Part shown: positions 1 to 6,859 of the stretch, piece by piece | How the letters are laid out: the number at the start of each line of letters is the position of its first letter | Numbering within the stretch: position 1 is the first letter of the stretch | NCBI GenBank assembly: GCA_031278315.1 | Contig: JAITKS010000157.1 | Span: 1 to 11,112 of the forward strand | DNA: 11,112 nt | Reading direction: 5' to 3' | Source of the DNA: Planctomycetaceae bacterium | Lineage (GTDB): Bacteria > Planctomycetota > Planctomycetia > Pirellulales > Thermoguttaceae | Made by a program: the position numbers and the translations under genes | The notes under the pieces: generated by a model | Seen by the model: the letters and a program-made list of their open reading frames with translations, nothing else | What the model was told of the DNA's origin: nothing | Databases searched by the model: none

Positions 1-636
1 GTTGTTGACAGCAGCGTATTTAAAGAATACGATCCGGCTAATATCAACGAAGTGCCTTTATTGTTCCAAACTGGTTATTTGACTATCAAACAAATAAAAC
101 GGATACCCGGTGACAGTTCTGAATATACGTTGGGCGTTCCTAATCGGGAAGTGAATAAATCTTTACTGCCGCATCTTTTGAAAGCTTACGGCAAATATCC
201 CGATGAACGTTATATCAATGATTTACGAAAAACCATGCAACAGCAAATAACCAACTTTGATGAATCCGGTTTTGCCCGTAGTCTTGAAGCAATGATTGCA
301 AAAATTCCTTACGATATTCATATTCCTCATGAACATTATTATCATTCCTTGATGCTAATGTGGATGCAGTTGCTTGGATTCAAAATACAAGGTGAGGATC
401 ATAACAATCTTGGCAGTTCGGATGCGGTTTGGGAGCAATCTGAAGTTATGGTAGTTGCCGAAATAAAATATCATGCTGGAAAAAAGATTAACACATTGCT
501 CAACGAAGCTATGAAACAAATTCACAGCCGACGTTATTACAATAAATATTCTGGCAAAGTCATTCTTCTTGGCATTGCTTTTTCGGGAAAACAAACCGGT
601 TGCCGAATGGAAGAATTAAAAACGAAGATAAAATAA
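1..636 (+). CDS. AAA-ATPase/PD-(D/E)XK nuclease-like protein, C-terminal part (5' truncated by window)
   Basis: Open from base 1 in frame 1 to TAA at 634-636, giving 211 visible residues. The GTG at base 52 is an internal codon, not a start, because conserved sequence continues upstream of it. The segment L-F-Q-T-G-Y-L-T-I-K (residues 21-30) and the closing V-I-L-L-G-I-A-F-S (about 187-195) are hallmarks of the C-terminal half of the AAA-ATPase_like plus PDDEXK_9 (old DUF1703) family. The nuclease core is visible as D141 followed by a beta-strand ending E154-I-K156, with a Q173 helix after it. Family members run to roughly 500-600 residues, so the N-terminal P-loop ATPase half lies outside the window. 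The biological role of the family is not settled; these genes occur in large paralogous sets and are often near mobile elements. Family assignment is fairly sure, catalytic activity is inferred. Confidence 0.85.
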   Translation, partial: VVDSSVFKEYDPANINEVPLLFQTGYLTIKQIKRIPGDSSEYTLGVPNREVNKSLLPHLLKAYGKYPDERYINDLRKTMQQQITNFDESGFARSLEAMIAKIPYDIHIPHEHYYHSLMLMWMQLLGFKIQGEDHNNLGSSDAVWEQSEVMVVAEIKYHAGKKINTLLNEAMKQIHSRRYYNKYSGKVILLGIAFSGKQTGCRMEELKTKIK

Positions 637-761
637 GAACATTAATAAAAAAATCTAATGTACAATTTTGAGTAATACTATTTCAATAAAATCTGAAAAA
701 ATGACGGTACTATATACATTACTCTTTAAAATTAGCTTTTCGTTACAAGAAATACACTAAA

Positions 762-780
762 TTTCATGAAATGCATGAAA
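762..780. repeat. Short inverted repeat upstream of the Fic gene
   Basis: TTTCATG (762-768) and CATGAAA (774-780) are perfect 7-bp arms around a 5-nt spacer. It lies 84 bp before the Fic start codon in a stretch (637-863) that has no other recognisable gene. It could be an operator or a weak hairpin. Chance is also plausible in AT-rich DNA. Confidence 0.3.
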
Positions 781-801
781 ATTTATCTAATATCTAAAAA
801 C

Positions 802-848
802 CCTTTTGTGTTTTTTGTGTAATTTTGTGTGGTTCGTGTTAAAAAAAA
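802..848 (+). repeat. G/T-rich 9-nt-unit intergenic element, copy 1 (upstream of Fic)
   Basis: Four successive units of 9-10 nt: CCTTTTGTG (802-810), TTTTTTGTG (811-819), TAATTTTGTG (820-829), TGGTTCGTG (830-838), then an A-rich tail beginning TTAAAAAAAA. The element ends about 16 bp before the Fic ATG. The same layout (units ending TGTG/CGTG/TGTA, then GTTAA and an A-run) recurs at 6623-6670 and, more degraded, at 2729-2780. It offers no Shine-Dalgarno for the following gene. Confidence 0.6.
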
Positions 849-863
849 TTAAAACAAAAAATT

Positions 864-2009
864 ATGAAGCGGGGTAGAACTGGACATTATGTTACGATTT
901 CAACGATTGACGAAACAGTCAAGGCGTTTGTGCCGGCGGAGTTACCGCCGGAGCCGCCGATTGTTTGGTCGTCGAAGTTATTACGTTTATTTGACGAAGC
1001 GCATCTTGCTATTGGTCGTCTTGAAGGGATAGGCGATTTGTTGCCGGAGACTTCGTTATTTTTGTACTCGTATATTCGCAAGGAAGCGGTTTTATCGTCG
1101 ATGATTGAAGGAACGCAATCGTCATTATCTGATTTACTGACATTTGAACTTGATCAGATCACGGGAGTTCCTATTGATGATGTGCAAGAGGTCAGTAATT
1201 ATGTTGCGGCGATGAATCATGGTATTTTGCGTCTTGATGGAGGTTTTCCGTTATCGCTTCGTCTTATTCGTGAAATTCATGCTAAACTTTTGTCAACTGG
1301 GCGCGGAGCAATGCAAACACCGGGCGAGTTTCGGCGTTCACAAAATTGGATTGGCGGCACTCGACCGGGCAATGCGGTTTATGTTCCGCCGCCGCCGGAA
1401 ATGTTGTCGGAGTGTTTGGGCAAACTGGAAAAATTTATGCACAATAAAGAAGTTTCTCCGCTTTTATTGACAGGGTTGGTTCATGTTCAATTTGAAACAA
1501 TTCATCCGTTTCTTGACGGCAATGGCCGTATTGGCAGATTACTAATGACATTTTTATTGTACGAAAAAAGAGTTTTGACAAAACCGTTACTTTATTTGAG
1601 TTTATATTTCAAAAAGTATCGCCGAATGTATTACGAATTACTTAATCGAGTTCGCGAGGAGGGTGATTGGGAGAGTTGGCTGGAATTTTTTGCGGAGGCA
1701 GTTTGTGAAACGGCGGACAATGCTGTTAAGGTAACGAAAAAACTTCATGCTTTATTTGATGAAGACAAAGAAAAAATTATTGCATCGAAACGTATTATTG
1801 TTTCTTCCAAGTTGATTTATGAAGTGATGATTCGCCGTCCGATTGTAACGTCACAATTACTTGCTGAAACCACATCTTTATCTTTAGCAACAATAAATAA
1901 AGTCATAAAAAATCTCATTCAATTACAAATTGTTGAGGAGATAACTCCGCAAAACCGTAATCGGCTATTTTGCTACAAAAAATGTTTTGAAATACTCAAT
2001 GCAGAATAA
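864..2009 (+). CDS. Fic family protein (class II, predicted protein AMP-transferase)
   Basis: A complete 381-residue Fic protein. The catalytic motif H-P-F-L-D-G-N-G-R-I-G-R is intact at residues 214-225: H214 is the catalytic base, D218 should ligate Mg2+, and the G-N-G-R stretch grips the nucleotide phosphates. An inhibitory-helix motif S-S-M-I-E-G at 78-83 fits (S/T)xxxE(G/N) and lies N-terminal to the Fic core, which makes this class II, self-inhibited through E82. Residues 1-100 match the usual Fic_N region. Residues about 315-380 look like a C-terminal winged helix, as in Fic proteins that contact DNA or regulate themselves. The usual reaction is transfer of AMP from ATP to a Ser/Thr/Tyr hydroxyl of a target protein; the target here is unknown. 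The ATG at 864 is the first in frame and fits the family N-terminus, but no Shine-Dalgarno is visible. Family identity is very secure, target and phenotype are unknown. Confidence 0.96.
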   Translation: MKRGRTGHYVTISTIDETVKAFVPAELPPEPPIVWSSKLLRLFDEAHLAIGRLEGIGDLLPETSLFLYSYIRKEAVLSSMIEGTQSSLSDLLTFELDQITGVPIDDVQEVSNYVAAMNHGILRLDGGFPLSLRLIREIHAKLLSTGRGAMQTPGEFRRSQNWIGGTRPGNAVYVPPPPEMLSECLGKLEKFMHNKEVSPLLLTGLVHVQFETIHPFLDGNGRIGRLLMTFLLYEKRVLTKPLLYLSLYFKKYRRMYYELLNRVREEGDWESWLEFFAEAVCETADNAVKVTKKLHALFDEDKEKIIASKRIIVSSKLIYEVMIRRPIVTSQLLAETTSLSLATINKVIKNLIQLQIVEEITPQNRNRLFCYKKCFEILNAE

Positions 2010-2098
2010 TTAATAGTTGAATTATTATTTATTACAAATTATTTTTTGAGATTACGATACAAACGAAATAACAAAATAGACGAAAATTATTATTTCAT

Positions 2099-2126
2099 AT
2101 TTTTTTTCGTATGTTTCGTTTTTTCA
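2099..2126 (+). repeat. Degraded T-rich element upstream of DUF4160, possible copy of the 9-nt-unit family
   Basis: A T-run, then TTTCGTA (2105-2111) and TGTTTCGTT (2112-2120), then a T-run and A-run. It resembles the TTTCGTG units of the copies at 802-848 and 2729-2780 but is too short and biased to be certain. It sits 26 bp before the DUF4160 start codon. Confidence 0.3.
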
Positions 2127-2144
2127 AAAAAATAAACTTAAAAA

Positions 2145-2148
2145 GGAG
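2145..2148 (+). promoter_or_regulatory. Ribosome binding site setting the DUF4160 start
   Basis: AAAAGGAGAATT directly precedes ATG at 2153, with GGAG at 2145-2148. This is one of only two clear Shine-Dalgarno sites in the window. It favours the start at 2153 over the in-frame ATG at 2111, whose extra 14 residues (M-F-R-F-F-K-K-I...) are not family-like and are encoded by the T-rich element. Confidence 0.75.
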
Positions 2149-2152
2149 AATT

Positions 2153-2419
2153 ATGTCTCCAACGATTTCAATGTTTTGTGGAATTATTATTCGTATGTTT
2201 TGGGAAAAGGGCGAGCCGCATCATCTTCCTAACATTCATACTGAATACCAAGACAACAATGCCGTTTTTAGTATTCCCGATGGTGAAATACTAGCGGGAA
2301 CAATGCCCAAACGTCAAACCAGAATTATTCAAGGTTGGATTGCTGAGCATGAAGAAGAATTGCCGGCAAACTGGAAATTGGCAATGAACAACGAACCGCT
2401 ATTTAAGATATCTAAATAA
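2153..2419 (+). CDS. DUF4160 family protein
   Basis: An 88-residue protein beginning M-S-P-T-I-S-M-F and containing G-I-I-I-R-M-F-W, then H-L-P-N-I-H-T-E-Y-Q, then A-V-F-S-I-P-D-G-E-I-L-A-G. These are the typical conserved blocks of DUF4160. The family average is about 80-90 residues, so it is full length. The start at 2153 is chosen from the Shine-Dalgarno and the conserved N-terminus. The stop is one base before the DUF2442 start, so the two genes are co-transcribed and probably translationally coupled. DUF4160-DUF2442 pairs recur in many bacteria and behave like two-gene accessory modules. A toxin-antitoxin-like role is often suspected for them, but I know of no settled function. The conserved histidines in the N-terminal third may bind metal or be catalytic; this is inference. 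Confidence 0.88.
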   Translation: MSPTISMFCGIIIRMFWEKGEPHHLPNIHTEYQDNNAVFSIPDGEILAGTMPKRQTRIIQGWIAEHEEELPANWKLAMNNEPLFKISK

Positions 2420-2420
2420 A

Positions 2421-2699
2421 ATGAAAGAAGTTGATGATGGTATTGTGTATGGTAAAAAGCCGTTGGGACCGCGAGTCATTCATGTTGTTCCGAACGATGA
2501 TTTTACGCTAACATTGACATTTACAAATGGCGAGGTTAGGTGTTACGATATGAATCCGTTACTTGATAAAGGCATCTTTAGAGAATTGCAAAACATCGGT
2601 TATTTTCGTTGTGCACGCGTGAACGGCGGTACTGTTGAATGACCCAATGAACAAGATATTTGCCCTGATGTTTTATACATGGATTCAGAACTAATTTGA
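2421..2699 (+). pseudogene. DUF2442 gene interrupted by an in-frame TGA (probable recent nonsense mutation)
   Basis: Starts one base after the DUF4160 stop. The first 73 codons give a good DUF2442 protein: P-R-V-I-H-V-V-P near residues 18-25, L-T-F-T-N-G-E-V-R mid-protein, and M-N-P-L-L-D-K-G-I-F-R-E-L. Translation stops at TGA 2640-2642, straight after G-G-T-V-E. Read through in the same frame, the next 18 codons are P-N-E-Q-D-I-C-P-D-V-L-Y-M-D-S-E-L-I to TGA at 2697-2699. Family members normally have G-T-(I/V)-E-W-P-N-x-x-D-I-C-P-x-x-L-Y, so the TGA replaces the TGG of the conserved Trp. The 92-codon frame is otherwise undamaged, which suggests a recent event (or a sequencing error). Whether the 73-residue product retains activity is unknown. 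Confidence 0.88.
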
Positions 2700-2728
2700 A
2701 ACTGCTATAAAAAATGATGAATAAAAAT

Positions 2729-2780
2729 TTTTCGTATATTTTATTTTTTTCGTGATATTTTCGTGTTAAACAAATTAAAG
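2729..2780 (+). repeat. G/T-rich 9-nt-unit intergenic element, copy 2
   Basis: ATTTTTCGTA (2729-2738), a T-rich unit, TTTTTTCGTG (2747-2756) and ATATTTTCGTG (2757-2767), followed by TTAAACAAATTAAA. The unit ends CGTG and the closing GTTAA plus A-rich tail match copy 1, which ends TGGTTCGTG then TTAAAAAAAA. It lies just downstream of the broken DUF2442 gene, in the same orientation as copy 1. Confidence 0.5.
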
Positions 2781-2823
2781 ACAAAAATATCAAAATAGAC
2801 AATTACGAAAAAAAATTTCACTG

Positions 2824-2845
2824 ATATATTACATATATATTACAT
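2824..2845. repeat. Perfect 11-bp tandem duplication
   Basis: ATATATTACAT occurs twice head to tail (2824-2834, 2835-2845), 10 bp beyond the stop codon of the convergent condensation-fold gene. It is most easily explained by replication slippage in AT-rich DNA. No function is evident. Confidence 0.85.
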
Positions 2846-2854
2846 AATTTTTTA

Positions 2855-4192
2855 TTACTTATCATGTAAATGATAAATTGTTTGTAGAAATTGGCCGGCT
2901 TTATCTTGAGTCATATTTTTTGCGTCGTATCTTAGAATCAAACGTAGTCTGTTTGAATATGTTAATGCTGATATTGAAATGAGCGTTCCTAATCTGATTG
3001 GAGGTGAGGCGTCAACTTCTTCTAGTACGGCGTTACCAAGCATCAAGCGTCCGTCAGAACGTTTCGGTAATTGTAACGACTCAAATACCCTGCCCAGATT
3101 CGATAAAACAGCCGTTGCTCTACATTCACGAGTTCGCAAAATTCGACCTATTCCGCCGGGTAAAAAGTTACATATCTGTAAACTCAAAAGAAGTACATGT
3201 TTCTGTTCTGTACGTTTTATCCAATTGGTTTCGCGGCTTATTCCTTGTAACAACTTATCTGCATCGGAACACGCTGCTCTGCGCCGATCAATAAACACCA
3301 TTGTTACATTATTTGATGCAGGTATCCGTTTGTGTAATTCCGTTCTCAAGCTCATCGGCATTGTTATTCGCAGCCATGCTCTGCGTCGGGAATATCCCCA
3401 CTCATCGCGGCATTTATTCATCGCCAAGAATAAATCTCGTATCAATAGATCATTTATCGTTACATTATTTAATTTAGCAGATGCAAAATATTTCGATGTA
3501 TCTTCAGCTGATAATTCTATCGCTATACGCTGATAATAATTTTGATCCGGCTCGTTCAAATCACGTTTGATACAAGGCATCAAAGGCGACGGAGTTCGCA
3601 ATAAGAGTTGATTTGTGGTGAAAGCTGTATCGATAAAATAACGGAAATATTTTTTTAGAGTCAATCCGCTTGAACCGCGTAATTTTAGTAACGATAAATC
3701 CAGATCATGCGGATTTTCTTGTGGAATTTTACCGTTTATTCTGTCATTGTAATCTGTCAAAATATCGGCGATTAGATTCATTTCGCCTAATCCGTCTGAA
3801 ACAACATGATGAAATTGAAACAAAATCGAGTAACCGTCTGAATTTTCGGCGATATAAACTTTAAAGCCGGATTCGTTGAAAATATCTATTCGTTCTGGTA
3901 TTGGTTCTGTCGATATTGTTTGTGTTTTAACATGACGTATAAAAACCGGTTGTGATGTATCTTCCCAAACGTAACCTAATCGTGAATCGTATCGAATTTT
4001 ACTATTCAGCAGGGGATGAAAACGAACTACAGACAAAATAGATAACTCGAATAATTCAATATTTAGAGACCCCGAAAATCGTAAATTTCTAAACGAATCC
4101 ATTGGATAAGCTAATGAATCGTCTAAAAGCATATACTTCTCAAATATTGTAAGAGGAAGTGAATTCGGAATTATGTTTTTGTTATTTTCCAT
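2855..4192 (-). CDS. Stand-alone condensation/acyltransferase-fold protein (HHxxxDG)
   Basis: A 445-residue protein with H-H-V-V-S-D-G at residues 128-134, the active-site motif of the chloramphenicol-acetyltransferase-like superfamily (NRPS condensation domains, alcohol acetyltransferases, WS/DGAT-like enzymes). The N-terminal half has the expected L-x-x-x-x-x-F-H-P-L-L pattern (R-F-H-P-L-L-N, about 57-63), which corresponds to the family's 'R-H-P-x-L-R' block. A later L-R-I-T-M-P-M-S-L-R segment fits the C-terminal subdomain. No adenylation or carrier domain is attached or adjacent, so it is a free-standing acyltransferase whose donor and acceptor cannot be read from sequence. There is no signal peptide and no membrane segment. 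The ATG at 4192 has no Shine-Dalgarno. The gene lies 102 bp downstream of the coiled-coil gene on the same strand and may share its transcript. Fold assignment is good, substrate unknown. Confidence 0.82.
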   Translation of the reverse strand: MENNKNIIPNSLPLTIFEKYMLLDDSLAYPMDSFRNLRFSGSLNIELFELSILSVVRFHPLLNSKIRYDSRLGYVWEDTSQPVFIRHVKTQTISTEPIPERIDIFNESGFKVYIAENSDGYSILFQFHHVVSDGLGEMNLIADILTDYNDRINGKIPQENPHDLDLSLLKLRGSSGLTLKKYFRYFIDTAFTTNQLLLRTPSPLMPCIKRDLNEPDQNYYQRIAIELSAEDTSKYFASAKLNNVTINDLLIRDLFLAMNKCRDEWGYSRRRAWLRITMPMSLRTELHKRIPASNNVTMVFIDRRRAACSDADKLLQGISRETNWIKRTEQKHVLLLSLQICNFLPGGIGRILRTRECRATAVLSNLGRVFESLQLPKRSDGRLMLGNAVLEEVDASPPIRLGTLISISALTYSNRLRLILRYDAKNMTQDKAGQFLQTIYHLHDK

Positions 4193-4294
4193 CGTTTTTT
4201 TATTATTTTGAAAATTATAAAAATTCGATTTATGTTTTTTGTTGTCTAGTGTATTTGTGTGTATTTATCGAGTTCAAATCCGTAATCCGAATAA

Positions 4295-6310
4295 TCAGGC
4301 TGCTTTTTGAGAATCGAAAGCCAATTCGATTTGTTCTTGTAGGAGTCTTATTTCTTTTTCCATTTCGGTTCTTTCGTGTTGTGTTTTTGATATTATTTCG
4401 TCTAATTTATTTTGACGTTTATCGAGTTCTTCTTCACGAGTTGCTAGAGCTAATTCACGTTCTTTTATTGCGAGTTCATTTGAGGTGATCCATTCTTCGA
4501 TTTGTTCACGTTGTGCGATAAGATTTTCGTATTGTTTGAGTATATCGTTTCTATTTTCTTCGAGTTCATTTTTTTGTATATCGATACGTGTCATGGCGGA
4601 GCGGTATTCTTCTGTCAATCTAGCTCTTATATTTGCGACAGAGGTTTTCAGGTCTTCTGATACGGAATTTCCTGCTAGCCGTATCCATAGTTCTTCTGTA
4701 GCCAATCTTATTTCCAGAGTTTCGCGATGCATTCGTCCGAGTTCTTCGCGTGATCTATCGATAGCGAGTCTCATTTGTTCGAGTCGTTTATTTTGTTGGT
4801 TTAAGTTTTGTCTTTCGTCTTCGATTCGCCGCAGTGCGAGTTCTTGGGATTCTTTTAATCGCCGCCGTTCTGTTTCGGTTGCTTTTTGCATCTGGTGACG
4901 TTCTTTAACGAGCGATTCCCGAATTCGTGTAATTTCTGATTGAGATTCTATTAGTTCTGCTTCGCGGTGTTGCAAGTTAGCCAATCGCGGTGTTTCGAGA
5001 GAAATCTGATACTCGCGTGCCTTGAGTGACTCGTCGATTGTTGCGAGTTCAATTTCGCGGCGTTTCAATTTACTTTCGAGTTCATTTAATGTTGTATTAC
5101 GTTCTTCGAGTAAAGATTCTCTTTTGTTGATTTCGTCGATTTTATTATTTCGCAGCTGGTCGAACTCGTTCCATTGACTTTCGAATAATTCGCGTCTGTT
5201 ATTCCAATCTTCTTCGGACTGTTGTATTAGCAATTCGCGTTGAGAGAGTTGTTCTTCTCGTCTTTCGCATTTCGTGTTGAATTCGGCTGCTTTGCGTTCA
5301 AATTCGTCGTTCATCATTGCGATACGTCTATCGAAGTTGTCTGCGATTTCGCGTTGACGTAATTCTGTATTGTGTTCGAGTTCCGTTTGTCTGATAGCGA
5401 ATTTTGTAGTGAGTTCTTGTTTTTCCGCTTCGAGTTCGCGATTTATATCTGACATGCGGGATTCGAATTGACGTTCAAGTGATTCGCGTAATGAATCGTA
5501 TTCTAATTTTTCGAGTCGAACTTGTTTATCGAATTCGGCTTCAAATTCTCTACATTTTTTTTCGTATCGTTCTTGGTAATCGGCTTTGCATTCGTATAAT
5601 TTTGTTTCGAGTTGTTCTCGATATACTTTAGCATTAGCAACTATTTCTTCTTCACGTTGTGCGGCGATTTCGTGTAATTCGTGTTCACGCCGTGTTAATC
5701 GGTCTTCGATTTCGGATTTGCGATTAGCTAAATTTATACGGTCGTTTTCGATTTGTCCTCTTTCTGATCGTATCCATTCTTCTTGTGAGTTACGTCTATA
5801 TTCGAGTTGTTCGGCGAGTTCATCAAGTTGTTGTTCTCGTTGTGAAACTTCTTCCATTTTTGCCTGCAAGGAGACTTTTGTATTTCGGACGAGTGTTTCA
5901 AATTGAGCCATTCGTGCATTGAGTTGATTTTCACGATGATCGATTTCTTCTTGTCGAGCTAGAATTTTTGCTGTCGTAGAATCAATTCCGCGATTATGCG
6001 GACGAGTTTGAAAGTCGTTTGTGAATCCATTTGTTAGACCAATTGCAGAAATTCCAGCAGAATGATGTTGACGCCGCGAGTCAGAATGATCGGGCGAAGG
6101 TGAATTGAACCGCAAAGATTCTTCGCTGTTGTTAGCACCGGAAAAATTTGGCGCACGCGGACTATCAAGATGTTGTTCAATATAAGATTGATTTGAATAT
6201 GTATTCGCTGTTTGATTATTTTGCGGTATTGGTGATGCCGCTTGGTTTGAACGTATTTCAGATGAATGAAAGTTAAATTCAGCGTTAATGGGTCTATTAT
6301 TTTTTGACAT
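4295..6310 (-). CDS. Large coiled-coil protein with disordered N-terminal head
   Basis: A 671-residue protein. Residues 1-110 are rich in N, S, Q, P and H with no hydrophobic core and are predicted disordered. From about 113 to the end nearly everything is charged heptad-like sequence full of R-E-x-x-L and E-L-E-x-(K/R) patterns, typical of long parallel coiled coils. The only break is near residues 536-560, where L-A-T-E-E-L-W-I-R-L-A-G is followed by a short hinge (N-S-V-S-E-D-L-K-T) and then coiled coil resumes. I recall similar ATEELW segments in planctomycete hypothetical coiled-coil proteins, which is part of the reason for the taxonomic guess. No signal peptide, transmembrane helix, P-loop or SMC head is present, so it is probably a cytoplasmic structural or scaffold protein. 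ATG at 6310 has no Shine-Dalgarno; a candidate promoter lies 80-110 bp upstream. It ends in TGA, the only intact gene here to do so. Confidence 0.85.
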   Translation of the reverse strand: MSKNNRPINAEFNFHSSEIRSNQAASPIPQNNQTANTYSNQSYIEQHLDSPRAPNFSGANNSEESLRFNSPSPDHSDSRRQHHSAGISAIGLTNGFTNDFQTRPHNRGIDSTTAKILARQEEIDHRENQLNARMAQFETLVRNTKVSLQAKMEEVSQREQQLDELAEQLEYRRNSQEEWIRSERGQIENDRINLANRKSEIEDRLTRREHELHEIAAQREEEIVANAKVYREQLETKLYECKADYQERYEKKCREFEAEFDKQVRLEKLEYDSLRESLERQFESRMSDINRELEAEKQELTTKFAIRQTELEHNTELRQREIADNFDRRIAMMNDEFERKAAEFNTKCERREEQLSQRELLIQQSEEDWNNRRELFESQWNEFDQLRNNKIDEINKRESLLEERNTTLNELESKLKRREIELATIDESLKAREYQISLETPRLANLQHREAELIESQSEITRIRESLVKERHQMQKATETERRRLKESQELALRRIEDERQNLNQQNKRLEQMRLAIDRSREELGRMHRETLEIRLATEELWIRLAGNSVSEDLKTSVANIRARLTEEYRSAMTRIDIQKNELEENRNDILKQYENLIAQREQIEEWITSNELAIKERELALATREEELDKRQNKLDEIISKTQHERTEMEKEIRLLQEQIELAFDSQKAA

Positions 6311-6391
6311 TTTGGTGAGGGGGAATGCAGGGAAGTAAAGGGGAAATGGAAATAAAATGATAATGAATGTTTAAGCAAAAGATGTAAAACA

Positions 6392-6420
6392 AATATAATC
6401 ATTTACACAAAATTATACAA
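6392..6420 (-). promoter_or_regulatory. Candidate sigma-70-type promoter for the coiled-coil gene
   Basis: Read on the minus strand, TTGTAT (6420-6415), 17 bp, then TATATT (6397-6392). The start of transcription would fall near 6385 and leave about 75 nt of leader before the ATG at 6310. Spacing is ideal and hexamers are reasonable, but AT-rich sequence produces such matches by chance. Confidence 0.4.
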
Positions 6421-6622
6421 AGGAAGGCGTAATATTTTGTTGAAAATCACAAGATTTAATTTCGTTAAAACGGTAAAAATTTATTTAATGTTAATGTTAT
6501 GCACAGAAAAATAATATCAAAAAATAAATCTGCCGAGTGATTTTTAACGTTATAATCGTCAAATTTTATCTTAATTCTTTAATCAAAATATTAGAAAAAA
6601 CCTTAATATTACAAAATCATAT

Positions 6623-6670
6623 TTCTCTGTGTTCTCTGTATCCTCTGTATCCTCTGCGGTTAATAAAAAC
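6623..6670 (+). repeat. 9-nt tandem element, best-preserved copy (CTCTGT type)
   Basis: Four head-to-tail 9-nt units, TTCTCTGTG (6623-6631), TTCTCTGTA (6632-6640), TCCTCTGTA (6641-6649), TCCTCTGCG (6650-6658), followed by GTTAATAAAAAC. Period and closing GTTAA/A-run match copy 1 at 802-848. It abuts the left arm of the palindrome at 6671-6755. From memory, strings of CTCTGTGTT/CTCTGCGGTTAA are seen between genes of many unrelated bacterial genomes, but I cannot check this here. Confidence 0.75.
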
Positions 6671-6755
6671 AAAATAAGGTTGGTTAAAAATTAATTTGAA
6701 ACCTTTGAAATTTTTTTCAAAGATTTTAAATTCTTTTTTTAACTAACCTTATTTT
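6671..6755. repeat. Long imperfect palindrome (about 85 bp)
   Basis: Left arm from AAAATAAGGTTGGTTAAAAA (6671-6690) and right arm ending in the complement (6735-6755 region, CTAACCTTATTTT) pair over about 20 bp with one G-T wobble. After a short unpaired stretch the inner parts pair again: ATTTGAAACCTTTGAAA (6694-6710) with the complement ending near 6713-6730, two mismatches, and a loop of a few T. A transcript in either direction could fold into a long hairpin. It is about 145 bp past the glycosyltransferase stop, so it might terminate that transcript, but it lacks a clean GC stem with U tract. A MITE-like origin is also possible. Confidence 0.6.
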
Positions 6756-6859
6756 CAACCTTATTTTTCCGAACTAAACAACCTTAGTAGCAAATGAATC
6801 ACCGCCAAAAACAAAACCTTATTACCTTGTTGTGAAAAATGAACTTGAAACCTTTGAAA
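6696..6859 (+). repeat. 15-bp direct repeat pair
   Basis: TTGAAACCTTTGAAA is present identically at 6696-6710 (inside the palindrome's left arm) and at 6845-6859 (just past the glycosyltransferase stop). The 149-bp offset encloses the palindrome's right arm and the four AACCTTA motifs. It could reflect a duplicated or partly deleted copy of the palindromic element. Confidence 0.7.

Noticed and set aside
2005..2026. Hairpin AATAATT/AATTATT at the Fic stop codon as a terminator
   Set aside because: The stem has only A-T pairs, overlaps the stop codon and lacks a clean T-run; not distinguishable from background.
2111..2152. Upstream ATG at 2111 as the DUF4160 start
   Set aside because: The Shine-Dalgarno at 2145-2148 and the family N-terminus place the start at 2153; the extra residues come from a T-rich element.
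2640..2642. TGA read as tryptophan (recoded genetic code) because the DUF2442 frame continues past TGA at a Trp position
   Set aside because: Trp is encoded by TGG throughout the other genes, none of which needs an internal TGA, and the coiled-coil gene ends plausibly at TGA. A single nonsense mutation is simpler.
2979..3533. 184-residue plus-strand open frame inside the condensation-fold gene
   Set aside because: It is antisense to a well-supported gene and has no family-like sequence; its openness follows from the codon use of the other strand. The same holds for frames at 4485-4898, 5586-5906, 6034-6402 and 10449-10682.
4270..4290. tRNA T-loop-like string GTTCAAATCC near the end of the coiled-coil gene
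   Set aside because: No acceptor stem, anticodon arm or D-loop can be placed around it.
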